The notes: generated by a model from the letters alone, not told the origin. A DNA stretch of 30,833 nt from Caldilinea sp. CFX5 (GCA_021405325.1 QWII01000117.1:1-30833); one strand, 5' to 3'; positions 16,964-24,582 are shown, numbered from the stretch's first letter. Made by a program: numbers and translations.

Positions 16964-17371
16964 ATGACAACGACAATTCAATTCCATCTTGTGAATAACA
17001 CCGAAATGCGGCTGGACGCCGTGTGGCTGCGTGTGGATGATGCCTATTACCTCGCCCAGAAGTTGGCGGCGCATGGCGATGCGGCGCATGGCGATATCGC
17101 CCATTTTGCCATGGAGCTGCCCGATAAAGGGGATGATCACATGACCATCTCCATCCAGGATTACAATTGGGGACTCTTTGGCACCGACGTTCAAAAGAAA
17201 ATTTTTATTGACAAGCAGGCGCTCACCAGTCCAGTGATCATTAGCATCGAAGACAAGCCCGCCGACACGCCTTGGGTTACCTGGCAAGACCAGAATGGCA
17301 ACCATTACGAGAAGTTCTCGACGGTCCGACGTGGTGCAATCGCCGGCGTCACGATTCCGAATGGTCAATAA
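16964..17371 (+). CDS. Protein of unknown function (135 aa), divergent from BTAD regulator
   Basis: I do not recognise this family. Start 16964 is chosen (AGAAAGGG about 10 bases upstream); the frame is also open to 16919. The predicted product is mostly beta strand, has no signal peptide or membrane helix and contains no cysteine. It has several aromatic and Asp/Asn positions (IQFHLVNNTEMRLDAVWLRVDD, here named by its ends IQFHLVNN and VWLRVDD; SIQDYNWGLFGT; PWVTWQDQNGNHYEKF). A 15-bp duplication (17068-17082 and 17083-17097) encodes AAHGD twice. The pattern is compatible with a small beta-sandwich of the kind seen in lectins, carbohydrate binders or aegerolysin-like proteins, but no motif proves any of these. 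It shares the 318-base control region with the BTAD regulator and is a natural candidate target of it. Confidence 0.65.
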   Translation: MTTTIQFHLVNNTEMRLDAVWLRVDDAYYLAQKLAAHGDAAHGDIAHFAMELPDKGDDHMTISIQDYNWGLFGTDVQKKIFIDKQALTSPVIISIEDKPADTPWVTWQDQNGNHYEKFSTVRRGAIAGVTIPNGQ

Positions 17372-17403
17372 ATAGCGTTAGGGCCGCGTAATGTTCCCTT
17401 TTT

Positions 17404-17464
17404 GTAGGTGCGGTTTGTAACCGCACGAACTCGTGCGGTTACAAACCGCACCTACGATTACCGG
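17404..17464. repeat. Nested palindromic repeat, copy 2
   Basis: Perfect 23-bp inverted arms at 17404-17426 and 17433-17455 around a 6-base loop. The arms are identical in sequence to the inner 23 bases of the arms at 1-68, and the element ends in the same ATTACCGG tail. The loop differs in length and sequence from copy 1 (6 versus 16 bases), so arm identity seems to be maintained while loops drift. It lies between the 16964 and 17574 genes. Confidence 0.88.
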
Positions 17465-17505
17465 ATCTGGCTATCAAAAACCGTTAGTTCAGCATATATA
17501 ACATC

Positions 17506-17514
17506 TGCTATACT
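17506..17514 (+). promoter_or_regulatory. Extended -10 promoter for the 17574 sulfotransferase
   Basis: TGCTATACT (TATACT 17509-17514) is the same extended -10 as in modules A and B, 60 bases before the ATG. No -35 is recognisable, and the CAAGAAATG element is absent. Confidence 0.4.
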
Positions 17515-17573
17515 TTACGCAATTGCTGAAATATTACATGGGTTACGCTTACCATCAGAAAGGAAGCGACGAC

Positions 17574-18550
17574 ATGGCAACCTCAGCTTTACCCCCAGCC
17601 GCATCTATCAAAACGCCGTGTTGGACAGCACCCGCTGGCAAGCCTTCACCCCCCGCGCCGACGACGTGGTCATCTCCACCTCTTATAAGGCCGGCACCAC
17701 CTGGACCATGGCGGTTGTGCGCGAACTGATCGTCCATGCCATGCAGCAAGCGGGTATCACTGACTCAACCCAATTGCCGGGGCCGGACAGCACCTCCAGC
17801 CTCTGGCCCGATGCCCGCTGGATCTGCCCGGTTGATGAGCTACAGGCTGCGTTGGCAGCCCAACCCCATCGCCGCTTTCTCAAAAGTCATCTGGCTCTGG
17901 ATGGCTTGCCGATCTATGCCCAGGTCAACTATCTCGTCGTGGCGCGTGACCCACGCGATGTCTTTATGTCGCTGTGGAATCACCATCGGGGCATCACCGA
18001 TGAGTTCCTGCACCTGATCAATCATTACCCGGGGCGGGTAGGTGAGCCGCAGCCCCACTGTCCAGACGATATCCACGACTTTTGGGCGACATGGATCAGC
18101 CGCGGCTGGTTTGGCTGGGAACAGGAAGGGTATCCCTTCTGGGGGAATATGCACCACAACCAGAGTTGGTGGGACTACCGTCATCTGGAGAATATTCTTT
18201 TGGTGCATTATGCCGATCTCAAGGCCGATCCGCTGGGTGAGATCCGCCGCATCGCCGACTTCCTCAATATTGCCATTACCGATGCAGCCCTGGCCCACGT
18301 GGTTGACTGGACCAGCTTTGGCGCCATGCGGCAACGGGCCATCGCCGCCGATGCGGTCGCCAACGGCCCATCGCCCTTTCGTGAGGGGGCCAAAACCTTT
18401 TTTCACCAAGGGACAAATGGTCGCTGGCGGGACGTTCTCACCGCGGCGGAACTGGCAATGTATGAGCAGACCAAAGCCAAAGTCTTGACCCCGGATTGCG
18501 CCCGCTGGGTAGAGTTGGGGCGGGAATCCAGTGAGACAGTAAATCAGTAG
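17574..18550 (+). CDS. Sulfotransferase, frameshifted near its start
   Basis: PAPS-dependent sulfotransferase (Sulfotransfer_1 type, about 325 residues if restored). AAAGGAAG precedes ATG 17574, which opens as MATSALPP. The frame is then wrong: the family sequence (SRIYQNAVLDSTRW onward) continues in another frame. Adding one C to the CCCCC run at 17592-17596 restores a continuous MATSALPPSRIYQNAVLD. The body is otherwise complete: 5'-phosphosulfate loop STSYKAGTTW, 3'-phosphate segment ARDPRDVFMSLWNH, and C-terminal FFHQGTNGRWRD (the usual RKGxxGDWK-like loop). It could be a real null allele, a phase-variable tract or a sequencing slip. As given, only internal starts after the run (for example GTG 17613) would make an in-frame product. 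Confidence 0.75.
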
Positions 18551-18564
18551 GACAGTAGGTCAGT

Positions 18565-18607
18565 CACTGTCTTACTGTCCACTGTCTTACTGTCCACTGT
18601 CTTACTG
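18565..18607 (+). repeat. 15-bp tandem repeat (about 2.9 copies)
   Basis: CACTGTCTTACTGTC starts at 18565, 18580 and 18595 (last copy 13 bases). The preceding stretch (18545-18561, CAGTAGGACAGTAG) is a near inverted copy, so the whole can fold into a hairpin. It lies directly after the sulfotransferase stop and just before the ribosome site of the next gene. Confidence 0.8.
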
Positions 18608-18628
18608 CATTATCAGGAGAGCAATCGC

Positions 18629-19280
18629 ATGAACACCACTCAAACCCTCACCCGACCCGCTTCCTGGCAAGAATGGCAAGAACGGGCGCAGCTTTTCGGT
18701 CCCCAACTGGCGGAAAGTAGGGCACGCAGTCTGACCTACCAGCCCCAAGCGAGTGACCTCTTTATTTCGCCCTACGCCAAGTGTGGCACGACCTGGGTGC
18801 AACAGATTGTGCATGGTCTGCGCACGCGGGGCGATATGAACTTTGATGACATCATGCGCGTGATGCCCTGGGTGGAGATGGCCCACTGGGCGGGCCTTGA
18901 CATGAATGCGCCCCAACCTGGCGGCTTTCAGGCCTTTAAGAGTCATCTAAGCTGGCACAGCATCCCCAAAGGCGGGCGTTACATCGTCCCCTTGCGCGAG
19001 TTTTTCGGTAGAAGATCGCCGCACCCATGAGAAGGATTTGCTCAAGCTGTATTATGACACCCTATGCGAGAACGGCGTGACGGATTATAGCTTCGCGCAC
19101 TGTTGGGATGATTATCGGCTGGGGCTGTTTGAAACCTTGTGGCGAGAGGTATTTTTGTTTGGGCTTCGTTTCTTGCAAGGCGACACCTATATCGAGCATC
19201 GGGATGTCTTTGGGCCGCGCATCTTTGCAGCGGTGGTGGATTTGCAGTCGCGAGAGGCGCTATCACGGTTGGCGTCGTAA
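18629..19280 (+). pseudogene. Sulfotransferase/CHK-kinase deletion remnant
   Basis: The 5' part (18629 to about 18999) is the first 124 or so codons of a sulfotransferase close to the one at 24624: same MNTTQTLTRPAS head, 5'-PSB SPYAKCGTTWVQQ, FKSHLSW and GGRYIVPLRE. At about 18999 the sequence jumps to the tail of a CHK-like kinase matching 26373-26651: SVEDRRTHEKDLLKLYYDTL, then WDDYRLGLFETLWREV and DVFGPRIFAAVVDL. The two parts are in different frames, so the sulfotransferase frame stops at 19030. Measured on the intact pair, about 1.37 kb was lost. Neither enzyme remains functional: the sulfotransferase lacks everything after the RDP-like motif, and the kinase lacks both its lobes' catalytic residues. 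Confidence 0.85.
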
Positions 19281-19339
19281 GATCGTGCCAAGTTTTCTCT
19301 CAAAGCAGGCTAATTGATAATAGAGAAAGGTAGCTAAAC

Positions 19340-19474
19340 ATGAAACTCGCTGTCACAGCGGTCATCAGACATTCTGGCCTTTTTCCGCACAAATATGTCT
19401 GGCATATGCGGGAATTCCACCATTCTTGTGGTAAGATAGATACAATCGTGCGCAAAACAAAGGAATACCGATGA
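19340..19474 (+). CDS. Possible small ORF (44 aa) overlapping the next start
   Basis: ATG 19340 has GAAAGG upstream and the frame ends in TGA at 19472-19474, overlapping the next ATG (19471) by ATGA, an arrangement typical of translational coupling. The peptide (MKLAVTAVIRHSGLFP ...) has no recognisable family. It may be a leader, a short real gene or chance. Confidence 0.3.
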   Translation: MKLAVTAVIRHSGLFPHKYVWHMREFHHSCGKIDTIVRKTKEYR

Positions 19475-19866
19475 CTCAAGTCGCCATACAAGTTTCAAAT
19501 CGCGCGTCAGCAGAGACATTGGTCGAACTGCTTTCAGCGCTTGATTTAGATTTTGTCGAACAGATCGCTATTGATGAAATCAACAGTAGCAACCTTGAAC
19601 CATTTGAACCCTATATCGGGCCGGAATATCAACAAATGGTCGAGGAAGAAGCCGCCTTTGACCGCCGGCTGCCAGCGTTGCAACAACAGTATCTGCACCA
19701 ATTTGTCGCTATTTACGGGCAGCAGGTTGTGGATCATGATTTGGATGAACAAAAGCTGTTGGAACGCATTGACGCGAACTACCCGGATCAAGTGGTGTTA
19801 ATTCGCCAGGTGCGTGAAGCGCCTGAACCCATCTTATTTTTTCGCTCCCCACGGCTGGTAAGGTAG
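19471..19866 (+). CDS. DUF5678-like small protein
   Basis: 131-residue protein, start at 19471 after AAAGGA. The N-terminal 45 residues are an alpha/beta segment (VAIQVSNRASAETLVELLSAL). The C-terminal part (LHQFVAIYGQQVVDHDLDEQ, then LLERIDANYPDQVVLIRQV) has the pattern of DUF5678, small proteins often found next to retropepsin-like aspartic proteases and considered antitoxin-like by context. Here such a protease frame (19871) follows 4 bases downstream, which supports the assignment. Charged, soluble, no membrane segment. Function unknown. Confidence 0.6.
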   Translation: MTQVAIQVSNRASAETLVELLSALDLDFVEQIAIDEINSSNLEPFEPYIGPEYQQMVEEEAAFDRRLPALQQQYLHQFVAIYGQQVVDHDLDEQKLLERIDANYPDQVVLIRQVREAPEPILFFRSPRLVR

Positions 19867-19870
19867 CAGC

Positions 19871-20005
19871 ATGGCCTCTTCTTTTCAATACAGCAGCGAC
19901 TATTCACCACCTGCACCAGTAGCAAGAATCACGCTACACGCCCAACGCACAGTGGAAGTCGTTGCGTTACTTGATTCTGGTGCGGACGCAACGACTATTC
20001 CCTAA
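19871..20005 (+). pseudogene. Truncated retropepsin-like aspartic protease
   Basis: The frame begins MASSFQYSSDYSPPAPVARI and reaches the aspartic protease signature ALLDSGADATTIP, where the catalytic Asp is in DSGA. It then stops at TAA 20003-20005. Retropepsin-like partners of DUF5678 proteins are normally about 110-130 residues, so about two thirds is missing. The break coincides with the 3' end of the BTAD regulator copy 2, whose last codons overlap these bases. The gene was probably cut by the event that placed the regulator here. Confidence 0.65.
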
Positions 20006-23000
20006 TCATCTGATCGTCACCCTGGATGGGATCGCCGGGCAGACTGAGATCAGCTAGAGATATGAGCATCTCTGCGACAGTAGTCCACAACTCACCAGCT
20101 TGCCCGCGCGCCAGGGTCGCCTGCACCTGCGCCGGGGGCAACTTCGTTCGTAATGCAGCTTCTAAGGTGACCAACCGATCCTTGCTTTCTTGATAGCTGC
20201 TGGGATGGTGCTGCACCATCCCAATCAGCGTCAACGCCTCTTCCAGTAGACCCGCCTGCCGTTGCAAGTGGGCAATGCCGGCCAGCGCTTCCAGCGCCTG
20301 GGGAGCGGTTTCCAGTTTTTCGGTGAGGGGGAAGGCGGCAGCAAAATGTTGGCGCGCGGCTGACCAATCTTCGCCCTGCAAAGCCACCCAGCCCAGACCG
20401 ACCAGGGCGGCGGCTGAATAATGCGATTGGTCCTGATCCTGTTGATGAATTTGCGTAAAGGCAGCTCTGGCGGCGGCTAGATCGCCTTGGGTTTCAGCCA
20501 GGTAGCCGGCAGCCATAAGTATCTCATGGTGGCGGTGATGGCGGAAACCGCCAGGATGGCCCTGCCCCACTTTGTGGGCGAACGTTTCCGCCTCCTCAAG
20601 ATAGAGCGCGGCCTGGGCAAAATCACCCTGCAAGCGCGCTATATTGGCCAGCGTTGCCCTAAAATACGGGATGGCCGGGTACGCCGGGTCGATGGTGACG
20701 GCCAGGTGATAGCATTGCCGAAAATTGTCTTCAGCTTGTGGGTAGTCGCCCCGGGCTAGGGCAATGTAGCCCCGTATATTCAGCGCCGGCAGCCTATTGT
20801 GTGCATCAGCGGTGGTTTCAGCCAGGGCAGAAAGCTGGTCAGCATAGCCGGCCGCGGCTGTGAATTGGCCGGCAAAGAGGGCGGCAAACCCTAAGCTCCG
20901 CAGGGCCAACCATTGACCAAAACGATCGCCCAAAGCTTGGTATAAGGTCAAAGCCTCTTGATTGTAGCGCTGGTGAGTCGCATGGCCGTCAACGAGTCTT
21001 CTGGTGAAAGGGTAACCGGCCCCGGACAAAACATCAGCTAATTCGGAGTATGCGATCGGACCGAACTTGCGTAAGGTGCTCAGATTCGCGTCCAGGTTCG
21101 TTTGGCGGGTCGGATCATGGATGCCCAACCGGGCTTGCATCTCGCCGTGATAACAGTGCAATGCGGCCAAAAGCAGGGGGATCTCCGGTTCGATCTCCGC
21201 CCCCGGTAGCGCTGCCAGATGGGCCAGTCGTCCTTTTAAGGTGCTGATTGCCTGCTCATATAAGGCATTGATTTCCAGAAACCAGCTTTTGTTCACACAA
21301 AAATGGTGTAAGCCCCGTCGGGCATGTCTGATCGCCGACCAGTGGTTATGCTCTAGCGCCCAGTGCCAGGCGACCCGGATATTATCAAAGTCCGCGGTTA
21401 GGCGTTGCAAGCTCTTTTCTCTGACTAATTCAGCGTGATCAAGCTGGAGCAAAGCCAGATAAACCTGGCTGTGGCGATCACAGGCGGCCTGATAAAGGGC
21501 CAGGTCCTGGCGCAGCTTCTCCAATAGATATTGGCGCAGGCGTTCATGCAAATCATAACGCCCCGCAGCCGATACGGAGACCAGTGATTTGTCAACGAAT
21601 CCGGTCAGCAGCGGGCGCGCAGCCCCCGTCACCGCCTGCGCCTCGGCCAGCCGAAAGCTGCCGCGAAAGAGCGCCAATTGGGGCAGCACTTCCTGCTCCG
21701 CTGGCGACAGCAAGCGCCAGGAGTGATCAAAAACAGCCCGTAAACTACGATGGCGAGGGGGGAGGTTGCGCACATTCGTGGCTAAAAAATCAATATCGTT
21801 TTCAATCTCCTGCACGATCTCCACCGGAGCCATATAACGCACCCAACTGGCGGCCAACTCAATACCTAAGGGCAAGCCTTCTACCAAGCGGCAAATCTGG
21901 GCCACTGCGTGCAGATGGGCAGGTAGGTCAAAGCCTGGTTGCAGCCGTTGGGCGGTCTGCTGAAAGAGTTGGACAGCTTCGGTCAGACCCCCACCTAACC
22001 TCCCCCAGAGTGGGGGAGGAACAGAAGCTTCGTCGACCAGAGATCGGCTCCCTCCCCAAGCTGGGGAGGGCTGGGGTGGGGTCCCATCCAGCGTCAAAGC
22101 CAGACCCTCTAGGGGAAAAAGCCACTCTTCCTGCAAATTCAAGCGCTCGCGGGAGGTGGTCAACAGCGTAATTTCTGGCGCGCCGCGCAGTAGCTGGCTG
22201 AGTACCTCACTCTCCGCCAGCAAATGCTCCAGATTATCAAAGATGAGCAACATCTGTCGGCTTTGTATGTAGGCCAAAACCTGTTCTTGCGCCGAAGTGC
22301 CGCCCGGCAAACGCAAGCCGAACAAGCCGGCCAGGCCATTCAGCAGTGGGTTGAGGGCCGGGCCAAACGTCTTGGCGTCGACGGCGGCCAGCGAGAGAAA
22401 CCACACCCCATCACGAAACGTATCTTGTTCCACGAAACGCCAGCCGGCTTGTTGCGCCAGCCGCGTTTTGCCCATCCCGCCAGGGCCGATGATCGTGACC
22501 AGGCGCGTGTCAGGCTCAGTCAGGCGGTCAGTTAGTTCGGTCAACTCGCGCGCCCGGCCAATGAAGGGGGTCGTTTGGGCGGGAAGATTGTGACGAGTGG
22601 CGGGTAGCGGGTGGCGAGTAGCGGGTGGATTAGCCGCACCCCTCGCTGATTCCTCTGCCTGCAAATTCTCCTTGTCTCCCTGTCTCTTTGTCTCCTTGTC
22701 TCCCTGTCTCCATTCTCCCCGCCGAATCCGCTCCACCAATGCCGTCGTCTCCGCTGCTGGCGCGATTCCCAACTCATCGGCCAGAATCTGGCGACATTGT
22801 TCATATTGGTGCAGGGCGGCGGACTGTTGGCCGGCTTGGGCGTAGAGCTGCATGAGGGCGCGATGGGCGTTTTCGTCGAGAGGATCGAGGGCAAGTTGGC
22901 GCCGAGCGGTGGCGATGGCCTGTTCAGCGTTGCCGGTTGCGGCTTGCGCCCAAGCGATCTTTTCCAAGGCGGCACGCAGACTTTGGCGCAAACTTTCGGT

Positions 23001-23444
23001 TTGGAAGGCTTGCCAATCGTCAAAGTCGGGACAGTCGTGCAGGGTAAAGCCGGCCAGGAAATCAGCGGTGTAGAGTTCAACGGCGGCTTGCAGCGGCGCA
23101 AGATTGTTCGTCGCCACCGTGGGGTGGGCGGCGAGCGTTGTTTCAAACGCTGTCACGTCGCGCCAGAAATCGCCTGATAAAGCAACGCTCTCCGCGTCCA
23201 GCGTCAATGCACCTGGCGGTAGCTGTTTGTTCAGCTCATACAGGCGACGGCTGAGAGCCATCCGCGCCTCGCTTTGTGAATGATCGGGCCAGAAGAGCGT
23301 GGCCAGCGTATCACGCGCGTGAATCTTGCCCGTGGTGGCCAGATAAGCTAGCAGCGCCAGGGCCTTGCGTTGGGGGAGCTTGACGGTGGCGTCGTCCCGC
23401 TCCAAACGGGGTGTTCCGAAGAGAAAGAGTTTGAAGGTGGCCAT
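19995..23444 (-). CDS. BTAD/NB-ARC/TPR transcriptional regulator (AfsR/SARP-like), copy 2
   Basis: 1149-residue paralogue of the 13454 regulator. Winged helix at 1 to about 95 (LFLFGTPRLERDD, RKALALLAYLATTGK), BTAD at 97-242 (AVELYTADFLAGF, QYEQCRQILADELGIAP), NB-ARC from FIGRAREL (294) with P-loop GPGGMGKT (320-327), Walker B MLLIFDNLEH, and LPLGIELAASWV; TPR-like repeats fill the C-terminal half. Two oddities lie inside. The linker 246-286 is encoded by simple repeats (8-bp and 14-bp units). Residues about 454-486 are an in-frame palindromic insertion rich in Pro, Gly and Trp (PPQPSPAWGG, VPPPLWGRLGGG) that interrupts the NB-ARC region. The last codons overlap the broken retropepsin gene. 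It is divergent from the dioxygenase/sulfotransferase cluster, which it may control. Confidence 0.9.
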   Translation of the reverse strand: MATFKLFLFGTPRLERDDATVKLPQRKALALLAYLATTGKIHARDTLATLFWPDHSQSEARMALSRRLYELNKQLPPGALTLDAESVALSGDFWRDVTAFETTLAAHPTVATNNLAPLQAAVELYTADFLAGFTLHDCPDFDDWQAFQTESLRQSLRAALEKIAWAQAATGNAEQAIATARRQLALDPLDENAHRALMQLYAQAGQQSAALHQYEQCRQILADELGIAPAAETTALVERIRRGEWRQGDKETKRQGDKENLQAEESARGAANPPATRHPLPATRHNLPAQTTPFIGRARELTELTDRLTEPDTRLVTIIGPGGMGKTRLAQQAGWRFVEQDTFRDGVWFLSLAAVDAKTFGPALNPLLNGLAGLFGLRLPGGTSAQEQVLAYIQSRQMLLIFDNLEHLLAESEVLSQLLRGAPEITLLTTSRERLNLQEEWLFPLEGLALTLDGTPPQPSPAWGGSRSLVDEASVPPPLWGRLGGGLTEAVQLFQQTAQRLQPGFDLPAHLHAVAQICRLVEGLPLGIELAASWVRYMAPVEIVQEIENDIDFLATNVRNLPPRHRSLRAVFDHSWRLLSPAEQEVLPQLALFRGSFRLAEAQAVTGAARPLLTGFVDKSLVSVSAAGRYDLHERLRQYLLEKLRQDLALYQAACDRHSQVYLALLQLDHAELVREKSLQRLTADFDNIRVAWHWALEHNHWSAIRHARRGLHHFCVNKSWFLEINALYEQAISTLKGRLAHLAALPGAEIEPEIPLLLAALHCYHGEMQARLGIHDPTRQTNLDANLSTLRKFGPIAYSELADVLSGAGYPFTRRLVDGHATHQRYNQEALTLYQALGDRFGQWLALRSLGFAALFAGQFTAAAGYADQLSALAETTADAHNRLPALNIRGYIALARGDYPQAEDNFRQCYHLAVTIDPAYPAIPYFRATLANIARLQGDFAQAALYLEEAETFAHKVGQGHPGGFRHHRHHEILMAAGYLAETQGDLAAARAAFTQIHQQDQDQSHYSAAALVGLGWVALQGEDWSAARQHFAAAFPLTEKLETAPQALEALAGIAHLQRQAGLLEEALTLIGMVQHHPSSYQESKDRLVTLEAALRTKLPPAQVQATLARGQAGELWTTVAEMLISLADLSLPGDPIQGDDQMIRE
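21986..22083. repeat. Palindromic repeat inserted in frame within the BTAD regulator
   Basis: Two hairpins (CCTCCCCCAGAGTGGGGGAGG from about 21998, and CCCTCCCCAAGCTGGGGAGGG from about 22050, each 21 bases, described here only by their outer bases CCTCCCC/GGGGAGG) are enclosed by partly matching outer arms (GACCCCCACC at the left, GGGGTGGGGTC at the right). The family copy without insertion reads straight from the LEGL-type strand to the RLF/QLF helix. The element is of the kind usually found between genes. Confidence 0.72.
22671..22710. repeat. 8-bp tandem repeat, five copies, in coding sequence
   Basis: CTTGTCTC, CCTGTCTC, TTTGTCTC, CTTGTCTC, CCTGTCTC follow each other without gaps, in the linker between BTAD and NB-ARC of the regulator. 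On the coding strand this gives GDKE/TKRQ-type repeats. Because 8 is not a multiple of 3, gain or loss of one unit shifts the frame. Confidence 0.8.
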
Positions 23445-23488
23445 TGGTCCATTGCTTTATAAACCGTGATACGTGTTGTGTAGCTATC

Positions 23489-23516
23489 ATTGTATCTCAT
23501 ATGACGGAATAATCAA
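23489..23516 (-). promoter_or_regulatory. Promoter of BTAD regulator copy 2
   Basis: On the minus strand TTGATT (23516-23511), 16 bases beginning ATTCC, then TACAAT (23494-23489), about 44 bases before the start codon. The same layout and distance occur before copy 1. Confidence 0.65.
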
Positions 23517-23580
23517 GCACGTCAACAATGACACCGCGACAACGGGGCCGACCTGCCATCTTGCCATTTGGTCATCGTCC

Positions 23581-23631
23581 GGGAAAACATTTGGGAAGCA
23601 TTTAGGAAGCGCGTGGGAAGTTGCCAGGAAA
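23581..23631. repeat. 11-bp phased (A/G)GGAAR array upstream of BTAD regulator copy 2
   Basis: GGGAAA, GGGAAG, AGGAAG, GGGAAG and AGGAAA begin at 23581, 23593, 23604, 23615 and 23626 (steps 12, 11, 11, 11). It is the same motif and period as the array before copy 1, but lies about 65 bases beyond the -35 instead of next to it. The gap 23445-23776 holds this array, the promoter, a TATACT at 23695-23700 that could serve the dioxygenase gene, and no other gene. Confidence 0.65.
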
Positions 23632-23776
23632 GCGGTCGGGTATACTTACTGTATGAGACGGTTGTCTAAATCCTCGCCGTAACCAATCGACTTTTATACT
23701 GCGGTAGAAACTCCATCTCCCATTCAGAGCGGAGTACAGATGAACCATTGAGCTATACAAGAAAGGTAGTTGGAAA

Positions 23777-24582
23777 ATGAAATCTCAAAACTTGACCTTG
23801 AAACCTATGTCCGGTTTTATTGGAGCTGAGATTCAAGGAGTTGACCTCAGCCAAGCAATCTCTGATGAAGTGGTTCAACAAATCAAAGCGGCCTTATTCG
23901 ATTATGGCGTGATCTTCTTTCGGGAGCAAAACCTACGACCTGCAGATCAGATTGCCCTGGCCGAACGGTTTGGCGAAATTGAGATCAATCGCTTTTTCAC
24001 CCCCGTTGATGGGTATGCCCAAATCGCCGAAGTGCGCAAAGAAGCGCATGAAAACATGCGATCGGCTCCCGATGGCACACGGATCACTCTTACGATGTCG
24101 CCCCCGCCTTGGGGTCAATCTTCTACGCGGTGGAATTGCCGCCCTTCGGCGGCGACACAGCCTTTGCGTCCATGGTCGCCGCCTATGACCATCTCTCCGA
24201 TGGACTGAAAGAGACCTTGGATCAACTCAAAGCCTGGCATTCCGCCATGGCCGTCTTTGGCAAAAACCATGACAATGTGCCGCCTGCCGTCCTGCACCCG
24301 GTTGTGATTCGCCATCCAGAGACGGGCGGCAAGGCATTGTTTGTGAATCCAGTCTTCACCACACGAATTGATGGCTGGACCGAGGCCGAATCGCAACCGC
24401 TGCTCAAGCATCTCTATGAGTTTGCCACCCAACCGGCCTTTTGTTGTCGCTTTCAATGGCAGCCAGGCTCATTGGCCTTTTGGGATAATCGGATTACGCA
24501 GCACCTGGCGATCAATGACTATGATGGGCATCGCCGGCTGATGCACCGCATCACCCTCAAGGGAACACCGTTGTCGGCATAG
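23777..24582 (+). pseudogene. TauD/TfdA-type 2-oxoglutarate dioxygenase with frameshift
   Basis: Fe(II)/2-oxoglutarate-dependent dioxygenase, about 268 residues if restored. The first frame encodes LKPMSGFIGAEIQGVDLSQ, VIFFREQNL and EVRKEAHEN, then loses the family pattern at about 24068-24072. The other frame picks it up at WHTDHSYDVAPALGSIFYAV. The frameshift lies one codon before the iron-binding HxD (H codon 24076, D codon 24082). The remaining ligands are intact: distal His at 24502 (ITQHLAINDY) and the 2-oxoglutarate Arg at 24547, 15 residues later as in TauD. One missing base would explain it. Substrate unknown; location suggests a role with the sulfotransferase and kinase downstream, possibly on an organosulfate. 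As given the gene cannot make a full enzyme. Confidence 0.82.

Noticed and set aside
17404..17464. Palindromic repeats as a CRISPR array
   Set aside because: Only single, widely separated copies, no spacers of regular length and no cas gene.
17408..17573. Extension of the sulfotransferase frame upstream to 17408
   Set aside because: It would begin inside the palindromic repeat, lacks a ribosome site and encodes nothing family-like; the ATG at 17574 has a strong site.
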